Notes under the pieces: model-generated
What the model was told of the DNA's origin: nothing
Seen by the model: only the letters and a program-made list of their open reading frames with translations
Databases searched by the model: none
Shown here: in pieces, positions 56,462 through 64,000 of the stretch
Layout: every line of letters begins with the position of its first letter
Position numbering within the stretch: the first letter of the stretch is position 1
Position numbers and translations under genes: made by a program
Assembly (NCBI GenBank): GCA_033439255.1
Contig: CM065881.1
Location: 3,410,001-3,474,000, forward strand
Length of the DNA: 64,000 nt
Source: Hericium rajendrae
Lineage: Eukaryota; Basidiomycota; Agaricomycetes; Russulales; Hericiaceae
Reading direction: 5' to 3'

Positions 56462-57387
56462 CTGTAACTGGTATCTTGGGTCAGTCCGATTCAATCTCAT
56501 CGTCTTTTCGTGCTCTCATGTAGCATTCGTAGGGCTTATCATCCTTAATCGCCACTGGGTATTCAAAGCAAGGTGTCTACTCCGTTCTTGTACCAATAAT
56601 TCTCATCTACAGTCTTCGATCGTTTCTTTCCGAACATGGCAGGGTTCAATGAATCCAATAAATGCAATCTACTTAGTATTGCGAGAAAAAGTGCTTCGGT
56701 CCGAGGTGCCTAAAATCCACTGTCAAGGCTGTGTCCTCGGGTCGTCACTCGTCTCATCCTCTGATACCTGTGGTATTTATGGATCCTTGCCGGTTCACGT
56801 GACTTTGCATCATCCCAGTGAAAACGAAGTACTGTGGATGGTAGGACGTAACCTATAGGTGAGCACCCAAAGGCGCCCATCGGGCCATGATTTTTACGCA
56901 TCTATGATCCTATCACGTTGTGTTCGGCGCCCCGACTTCGTCGGGTTCGGCAGTGGTTCAAGAGCTACGACATGTCCACAAGAGCTTTCACTGGCAAGCA
57001 GAGTTTCTGCTGAGCACGCTTCCAGTAGTTAGCTTGACTCACTCTATTGTTACTCTCAATGCGCAGAGGAAACTGTGAACAGTCTCACAGACGGGAGGTG
57101 GAGTTCGAACGGTCGAGCCGCGCGGCCTCACGGCATATACCATTGGACTACCCATTGCAGTGTTGCAAGGCGATGTCTCCGACACCTGCATCGACGACGG
57201 CGCTCAATTAGCGTGACAGCCAGGTACGTCCGCGCGGTTTCTTACATTTCTTTCGCAGACTTAGCCGCCGTTCGACTGACTCCACTCGCACGACGGCCAG
57301 CACCCCGTCTCCGAGCGCGCGATAAGAACATCGTGCCCTCAGTCAAGCTTATAGACTCTAGATCCTCTTCATATATTTACAATTCCA
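56462..57387. other. Spacer before PIC-B
   Basis: About 0.9 kb. I see no gene. A tRNA-like stretch near 57085-57160 does not fold well. The right end is the PIC-B promoter. Confidence 0.4.
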
Positions 57388-58705
57388 ATGTCGCATCTCG
57401 CACCGAACGGGAAGTGGGATGCCAGGTGCGTATCACTCGTTTTCACCGGCAAGCAAAGTCTCTCAACAGCGGCCATCTATCAGGTACCTGGGCCCCGTTC
57501 CGCACGACGCTAGCTACTATGCCAAGAGCATGCTCGGCGGCGTTCTCGCATGTGGTATCACCCACGCCAGCATGACTCCGCTGGACGTGACAAAATGCAA
57601 CATGCAGGTTCGTCCCCTCTCCAACCACGAGAAAGCTTTCGCAACCGCCGAAACATTGACTCAACTGGTGGAGCGAGGCGCAGCTGTATGCAGCTGTGAG
57701 CAGCGGGATGGACCGCCCGGTTGAGCCCAGGGCTTGACTGGCTGGATTCGACTCGGGGGCTGCGAAATTACTTTAAACCCTCTACTGCCGAAGACCGTAC
57801 TCATCTCGATACCATCTAGATCGATCCCAGCAAATACAAGGGCCTCAGCTCCGGCATCTCCCTCATCATCAAGGAGGAGGGGCTATCCGGCCTCTTGAAG
57901 GGTATCGGGCCCACCTTCGTCGGTTACTCTCTGCAGGGAATGTTCAAGTACGGTCTGTATGATGTCTTCAAGGACCTGTACATGAACCTTGCCGGTGAGG
58001 AGGCGTCGGGGAAGTACAAGCCTGCCATCTGGCTCGCTGGCTCGGCGTCCGCGGAGGTCTTCGCCGACATCGCGCTGTGCCCGTTTGAGATGGTCAAGGT
58101 CAAGATCCAGACGTCGCCCGCAGGCACGTTCCCCATTCCGTTCGGCGCGGCACTCAAGGAGATGCGCAGGACCAAGCTCGAGACGCGCTATCCCTTTGGC
58201 TCGCTCGTGCCCTTGTGGTCGCGGCAGGTACACCGCCAGCCCTCTTTCCTCAGCGCAACTCGCACTCACCGCGATGCAGATCCCGTACACGATGGCCAAG
58301 TTCTTCTTGTTCGAGACGATCGCGCAACTGTTCTACACCCACGTGTTTACCGCGCCGAAGGACACGTACAGCAAGCCCACGCAGCTCGGCATCACCTTCG
58401 CATCTGGGTACCTCGCCGGCGTCGTCTCTGCCGTCGTCTCGCACCCTGCCGACTCGCTTGTCTCGCAGCTTGGTAAGCCCAGCAACAAGGGCAAGTCGTT
58501 CGGCCAGATTGCGGGCGAAATTGGCATCGCGAACCTTGCGACTAAAGGTCTTGGCACGCGTGTGATCATGATCGGTACTCTCACCGGTGAGCACGACGTG
58601 CTTTGCGTGTGTCCTGGCGGCTGATGGGTCCATGCAGGTTTCCAGTGGTGGATTTACGACAGCTTCAAGACGTCCATGGGTATGGGCACGACCGGTGGCA
58701 AATAG
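57388..58705 (+). CDS. PIC-B: second mitochondrial phosphate carrier
   Basis: Paralog of PIC-A in the opposite orientation. Start MSHLAPNGKWDAR at 57388, then YLGPVPHDASYYAKSMLGGV with CGITHASMTPLDVTKCNMQ, a 213-nt intron (57607-57819), IDPSKYKGLSSGISLIIKEE, FVGYSLQGMFKYGLYDVFK and LCPFEMVKVKIQTSPAG. After another intron come IPYTMAKFFLFETIAQLFY, SHPADSLVSQLGKPSNKG and GLGTRVIMIGTLTG. The final exon is QWWIYDSFKTSMGMGTTGGK with the stop at 58703-58705. All three carrier signatures are present and no frame break is seen. Intron positions equal those of PIC-A and the long intron is recognisably similar in sequence. It probably transports phosphate too; a change in regulation or expression is the likely difference. 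Confidence 0.91.
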
Positions 58706-59280
58706 ATATCCTAGAATACCAATATAGTGACTCGGTTTTATCTGCGTGCATTTCTCTTAGACCTTCGTCGCGTATAGGGCTACATGACAGGTCATACGGA
58801 CGGACTGGACCCCATCTCCATCCTTTTTCCCAGTCGTATCACTTAGTAATATCCTGTTCCCTAGTTACTCGGTCTCTTCGTTCGTTGCCTCGAAGTACAG
58901 CTCTTCGGCCTGCCTTTGAGTGTCGAAGGACCATATTATTTATACCGGTATATGTAATCCAATGACGTTGTCAAGCAGCTGGCATCAGACAATATTCGGC
59001 TGTCATCGGATTCGATGAGTTCTTTATGGAACATAAGCCAACCTCGGAACGAAATACCTTTCGGTTTATTTTATGCCAGGTGAGGCAAGGACAAGGAATA
59101 ACTGGTTCAGAAGCTCACACAAACGAATTGATCAGTTCTCGAATCAAAGACACATCTCAAGCCCGATATCCAAACGACATGGATTGGCGTAATTCCCAAG
59201 TTCACCAAGGTGGCATCAAGTCCCTTCAAATCAGTGTGTCGGAGGAGAAAAGACCCTGTTCGCGTCATGAAATACTGTCT
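58706..59280. other. Spacer after PIC-B
   Basis: 3' flank of PIC-B, then sequence similar to the downstream flank of SSP-a (GATCAGTTCTCGAATC, CAAGCCCGATATCC). No gene. Confidence 0.45.
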
Positions 59281-59604
59281 CGTTCAAAGATTGCACTGTC
59301 GCCACGTACTCGATATCCCAGGCGTCGTACTCGGTGTTCGAAGGGAGATAGAGCTCGCCAGCTATCAGCTATCGCGGTTGGGGCGGGCCAATCGCCGAAG
59401 AAGTTTCAACGACAATGGTGCTATTGAGGGCCCGCGGCCAGGTAAGCATGTAATTAGCGGGACGATGGGAGACACGGCGCGAATGACGAAGGTGTCGTAG
59501 CAGACGTTGCAGTAGACGACGTCATTGTTCAGGGGCCCGAACGCGCAGGTGTCATACTTGATGTAGAAGAACGCGGCGGGGTCGACAAGGAACTATTGCG
59601 CTGT
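59281..59604 (-). pseudogene. SSP-b: 3' fragment of a type 1 secreted-protein gene
   Basis: Only the last two exon regions remain: FLVDPAAFFYIKYDTCAFGP, LNNDVVYCNVCYDTF, FGDWPAPTA and EYDAWDIEYVATVQS. The signal peptide and the first half are missing. At 59604 the sequence jumps from mid-exon directly to promoter-type DNA (TGGCCTGTGCTATTGA, as upstream of SSP-a at 53993), so an internal deletion removed the first exons. In addition, the codon before FLVDP reads as a stop, and two family cysteines are lost. Confidence 0.75.
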
Positions 59605-60552
59605 ATGGGATACCAGAGCTCTTGGTGGCCTGTGCTATTGATAAGTGCAGGCAATGCGGAGGGTTTTCATACCAGCGAAAAGATAGCGTGGCCCGCAGGA
59701 GAAGTTGTACATGGCCATCGATCGTCAGAACAAGAAACCGCTCATCCCCGAACGCGTGATAGAAAACAGCTGGCTGAAGCCGACGAGACTGTCGAGGAGG
59801 ATACTGTGCTCTGAAGGTCAGAGGGAAGTACAGGGAAGCTACTGGACGTGAAACTTGACAGTTGGAGCACTAATACCGGGCGTGTCGTAAAGACAGAGCA
59901 CGCCATGAAGCCGTCAAAGTCTGGGCTTTGACATACCTACTTTCACGGCAAGTATGAAGCGACTTTCGGCTAGTCGCGCAACGGGATCGTGGGATCGAGG
60001 TCTGTTGGCAGGAGCTCTTGAAAAGATCCCGAGTTTCGGACGGTGTGGAACGAGAGATGCTGCAGTGCACAGCAAATGCGGTATGCCGAGTAACATTTAA
60101 GGAGTGTAAGGCCTATCGATGAGGACTTCAAACAGGTCTTTCCTGAGCTGAAACCATGCAGCATCGGCGCAACGTCAAAGCGTAACAGCGACAGGCCATG
60201 AGAACCGGCTGAAGGGGAAAAAGGTCTGGGTCACGGTGACTGAAGACGGCGAGCAAGAAACGCACTTTCAAATCCCATCAGAGACTCGACAAGTCCGGTC
60301 GAGTTGGGGCACAACGCCAAGGGTGAAGGCATCTGAGCCGCAAAGGCGGAATGAACGTCAGGCGAGCTAATCATTCCGATCCTGTTGGTTCCAGACAATT
60401 ACTGTGAAGAGAGGAACTGGATCGACAGCATAGTTACATGAATCGAAGAAATTTTCAAATCCTAATGTTCAAGAAAAAGGCAAATATTCGGCGCAGACGC
60501 GATTCCACTACGCCTCTGTTAATTCGGATTGTAGACCCTATTGAGACCGAGA
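59605..60552. other. Promoter-side remnant of SSP-b and flank of SSP-c
   Basis: Contains the GCCATGAGAACCGGCTGAAG motif (60197), followed by CTGGGTCACGGTGACTGAAG, matching the SSP-a promoter side. No gene. Confidence 0.5.
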
Positions 60553-61379
60553 TCAGCGTATATACACGGAACCGACTGTCATCACGCACTCAAGGTCCCA
60601 AGCATTGCCTTTGGCTGTGGATGTCAGGCAGAGTCCGCCGGCCGTCGCGGTGGTAGCGGGCCAGTCAGCGAAGCACTGATCGGCCACAATGATACCGTCA
60701 TAACCCTAAGTTCCATGAGTATGATCTTTTTTCTTAAGCATAGATGGCCGCTTACGAAGGTCTCGTAACAGACAGCGTAGTTAATGACGTCGTCGTTCAG
60801 AAATCCGAAGGCGCAGCTGGCATAAGAAACGTAGGCAAAGGCCCCTGGATCAACGACGAACTCCTGTGCTATGTGGGAAAACACATATCAGCCTCATTTA
60901 AGTCGTATGGATACGACTCTGACACTCACGGTACATAGATTCCAGATAATCAGCGACCTCCTGGCAGTCGCCAACAAAAGGCTGCGCGCCCGTGTCAACG
61001 CAGTCGATGATGCCTGCGTACGGGAGCAATTAAGCGGGAGACGCGAGAAGAAATTGCTATAGGCTACCCACATCCTCCGTTGCTGCAGATGCTGACTGTT
61101 GTCTGACGCTCTTCAAGCGAGCGGGCAGCCTTCTGTCTCTGGAAATCGGGGCACGTTATGGAGCCAAGCTCAATTTCATGTCCGTTGTGCTGGACGGTCG
61201 TTGAGTTCGTCACGCCGCCAGACCCGCATTTCTCACGAAGGCGCGATCCAGCTGCAACGGAGATATGAGTACCGCCATAGGCATACCTAAGTTCATGAGG
61301 ATTATTTCCTACCAAGAGCTGAGCCAAACATAGAACAGCCAAGAGCAAGAACAGAGAGAGAGGTGAAGCCGAACTTCAT
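60553..61379 (-). CDS. Secreted protein SSP-c (type 1)
   Basis: Closest relative of SSP-a. The start at 61379 gives the signal peptide MKFGFTSLSVLALGCSMFGS then ALA. Mature sequence: REKCGSGGVTNSTTVQHNGH, GSITCPDFQRQKAARSLEER, QTTVSICSNGG, C-IIDCVDTGAQPFVGDCQEVA, DYLESMY, QEFVVDPGAFAYVSYASCAF, GFLNDDVINYAVCYETF, ADQCFADWPATTATAGGLCL, NAWDLECVMTVGSVYIR, stop at 60553-60555. Five exons and four introns in the same positions as SSP-a. About 220 residues with conserved cysteines. The frame is intact through all exons. Likely secreted; function unknown. It lies head-to-head with SSP-e, 2.2 kb away. Confidence 0.75.
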
Positions 61380-63616
61380 CGTGATCTAGGAAATGTAGCA
61401 GAGCTGACAGTCGTCAGTCCTGCCGTCTAGTGCAGGCGGGGCCGGCTTATGTACCAGCGTGGTGGTCGAACGGCGGTAAGGATGTTCTGAAAATAAACCG
61501 TCAGGACAGAAAGCGGTCATCCCCGATGACGCTTGTCAACCACCCGACAGACGAACATGCTTGAGAGCTCAAAGAAACGGGAAGTTATTGAGGCACAATT
61601 TGCTACCTCCATTGATGTCGGTGTATCGTAAAGGAGCGGAACATGGTCAAGTCACCACAGTCCGGATCTTGGTCTACCCATATTCACAGCCAAGGGAAAA
61701 TAGAATCTCTCGGCCGACAGTTTGGTAGAATACCATATCTCGGCAGCATATATATTCTGTCCGTAGTAGCATCAGTAAGATAATATTGGAACACATCGTG
61801 AGAATAATATAATGAAGGCTACGCACAGAGTTAGCGTACCATCGACGAGGAACTGAGGCTGAAACCCTCAGAAGCTTTCTCAGATCCGTCAGTCCATGAC
61901 GAATCGGCAGAGCATAGCAGTTCGGCGTGACAGGCCATGAGAACCGGCGGAGTACCTGAATAAAAACATGGTCACAACGTTTCAAACTTGCAGAGGAACA
62001 AACAGAATTAGCGGTCCCATCAAAGAGTGAGTGGCCGTCCGGCAGAATTAAAGGTACGACGCGGCGCAAAAGCGCTGAGCTGGGCTGCATGCGATGATGC
62101 AGCATGAGTGCGAGACGGAAAGAGGTGGAGCAGCGGTGATAAGACGGTCGAAGTATCTATAACGCCAGGGCAGGCCCGCAACATCCGGAGCCGCCTACGC
62201 AGTGAAATCTAACCTCTTGAAACCTTTTGACGCAGATCCAGTTATGCATGAAGTAGCTGATCAGATGAATGGGAAGCTTGCGGATGTGGAATAATAGATT
62301 GTCCATACGGATTGTTCGGAACTACGTGAGCTGGTGAGACACGAGCAAGGCATCCTGGGAGCTTGAGACCACCAACGCGCTAGAATTCACATCAGCACTA
62401 TACCCAGTGAGCTACAGCACTTTACACTTTAGTAATGGACATACTTCCGATGTCTTGCATCTATGCGCAAGCTACTGGCTATCATGCAGGTCGGAAAGTC
62501 GTTCAACTCCAAAGTTTCGAACACTTTTCGAACGTGGTCGGAGACTGAAATTGAAAGGGCGCACAGGAAAAGTACGCTTACGTCATGACATTTCACTTCT
62601 CTCAGCTCACAGCCGTTTGCTGAGCTGTAGCTTTTGGTTTGGCCAGCTTTCATATGAATCGAGTACTAGTGCGTACAAATGGCTTTGAATCAGCGGTGCA
62701 CGATGCTGTTATGTAGACCCCTATAGCTTTCGCATAGATGCGTCTCAAGACGGCCGACTCACGCATGCTCCGGGGTAATCTGAACCGTCTTTGCAACTTG
62801 AACCAGTCGCGCGGTTATATTTCATTTGCGAAAATCTCAGTAAACGCCGCCTGTCCTGGTCAGAACTCTAGAGATGGGATCGACGACCACTTTATCAAGT
62901 TATATCATTCGACGCGCGTGCCTTATGGCCGCTCTGAAGGTTTCGAGATCCTACTTAACGCCACTCAATCCCGACAAACCTGCATCATCATTTCCATCCA
63001 CGTTTATGCAGCGCCTGCGGCTCAGCCATACGACTGACATGTACAGGTGTGACCTATGATAGGACTTCTCAATGATAGTTCCCTCCACTCGACACAGCGA
63101 ACGTGACCTCTCTTGCGACTCGTCCGGTTCTCATGGATTGTCCACACTCCATCTTCTTCAGCAGGGTGGGACCTGTCGATCATTCTGACAGATGCTAGGC
63201 GCGCTCAAGTGCCGCAGGAACTGCATGCTGTGTGCCCTTGCCTCAGCAGCTGCGGGCTGCCTTCAGGTAATACGTACTCCAAATGCCTGCTACGTCTGCT
63301 TGTTCCTCATCATATGCGTAGTCTTCATGATTACGGATCCGAAGCTGACAGTCCAGGCGCTCACAGGAAATATGATACTTGCTATCCGCCCAGATCGCTC
63401 CCAACAGGTCTCTGTTTTTGCTGGCAACATCTCTCCGAAGTCATCGTCCTTCGCCTCTGGCGTGGAAATGCCACAGACTTCGAGCCAAGCTGTGCAATGA
63501 AACACTGAGTACACGCACTTTCGCCAGCTTTCGTAACTTCAGCCAAACTCCCTGTCGTTTAAAAGAGCTTCGATCTCGATGCGTAGTCCACGCAGAACTG
63601 ACCCCCAGCATCCAGC
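61380..63616. other. Divergent intergenic region, duplicated unit 2
   Basis: Counterpart of 53961-56084. It holds GCCATGAGAACCGGCGGAG (61934), CGCTGAGCTGGGCTGC (62077) and AGGTTTCGAGATCCTACTTA (62938) in the same order as unit 1. The corresponding open frame is interrupted here, so the conservation is not protein-coding. Confidence 0.55.
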
Positions 63617-64000
63617 ATGAAGATTCCCTCCTTCATCATCTCCCTCATCTGCATCGTCGCCGCTTCGGTTGTATCGGCACGCCCCACTGCACGCGAAGCC
63701 TGTGGGGAAGGCGGAGCCGTGCTCAACACGACGACGATTGTCCGCGAGGGCAAGGAGTTCACCTTGACCTCGAAGAGCTGCCCCAACTTTGCGACTGGCA
63801 ACGCAACCGTCGTACAACCGGTGGACGACGTCGTAATCTGTAACTCGTGGAGCTGTGAGTACTGCGACCTCCTCGACGCTGGTATTATTTGACCGAGGGT
63901 TTTTCTCGTAGGCTCCATCGTTTGCGTTGACCTTGGCGCGCAGCCGCTCCGTGTTGACTGTGATATCATCGAGAACATGCTCAATTCCGAACCTGCTGGT
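63617..64000 (+). CDS. Secreted protein SSP-e (type 2), cut by right window edge
   Basis: Signal peptide MKIPSFIISLICIVAASVVS then ARPTAREACGEGGAVLNTTT, IVREGKEFTLTSKSCPNFAT, GNATVVQPVDDVVICNSWS, then a GTGAGT...TCGTAG intron and C-SIVCVDLGAQPLRVDCDII, ENMLNSEPAG to the edge. The CGEGG...NTTT...GKEF...SCP...C(x)3-C-VD-G-QP...DC pattern aligns with SSP-a and SSP-c, so type 1 and type 2 are paralogs. The intron falls at the same codon (T|GC of a cysteine). Frame intact as far as seen. The downstream exons are outside the window. Confidence 0.7.

Noticed and set aside
57085-57165. tRNA-like stretch on the minus strand (TAGTCCAATGG, later GTTCGAAC)
   Set aside because: The D-arm-like part is suggestive, but acceptor and T stems do not pair and the anticodon loop has the wrong size. 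At best a degenerate tRNA relic.
62335-62415. Second tRNA-like stretch (minus strand TGTAGCTCACTGGGTA)
   Set aside because: Only the A-box region resembles a tRNA. No TTCGA loop or acceptor stem is found.
1-64000. CRISPR arrays, operons, phage, or a biosynthetic megasynthase
   Set aside because: None present. Intron-rich eukaryotic genes throughout, and no polyketide or peptide synthase modules were seen.

Overview
The window looks like part of a nuclear chromosome of an agaricomycete fungus, probably a Polyporales-type white- or brown-rot species. This rests on gene style (many 45-60 nt GT-AG introns, tiny first exons, GC-rich coding DNA, TATA boxes 50-110 bp upstream of starts) and on protein content. 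No bacterial, viral or CRISPR features are seen. The species is an inference; no database was available.

Layout. 1-8.3 kb: three minus-strand copies of a phenol-hydroxylase-like FAD monooxygenase (FMO1 cut by the left edge, FMO2 a pseudogene, FMO3 lacking its usual first exon), with tRNA-Cys(GCA) just downstream of FMO3. A fourth copy (FMO4, 18.2-20.2 kb) is on the plus strand and carries a one-base frameshift. Between them lie a small predicted membrane protein, a Ser/Pro-rich acidic protein (11.7-13.0 kb) and about 5 kb of gene-poor DNA holding a 940-bp non-autonomous DNA transposon with an 8-bp target duplication. 21-24.7 kb: poorly defined minus-strand genes with membrane segments, partly decayed. 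24.9-30.1 kb: two tandem TDT/SLAC1-type anion or dicarboxylate transporters. 31.5-32.8 kb: a METTL21-like lysine methyltransferase.

33.2-41.8 kb: four tandem plus-strand copies of an F-box-like protein. Three look usable and one is dead. Each has its own TATA box, and the spacers share a repeat. Two spacers carry insertions with terminal inverted repeats. 41.8-46.7 kb is gene-poor, with one internal duplication. 46.7-52.7 kb is conserved housekeeping: mitochondrial phosphate carrier (PIC-A), RIB3 and the TUL1/Dsc1-type RING ligase. 53.1-64 kb: a duplicated head-to-head pair of small secreted Cys-containing proteins, with a truncated extra copy and a second phosphate carrier (PIC-B) between the two pairs.

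The main theme is local gene duplication and decay in a rearranging accessory stretch beside conserved core genes: FAD monooxygenases (likely aromatic catabolism), transporters, F-box-like proteins, phosphate carriers and secreted proteins are all amplified here. The least explained piece is the secreted-protein family, which I could not assign to a known family and which occurs as divergent paralog pairs.
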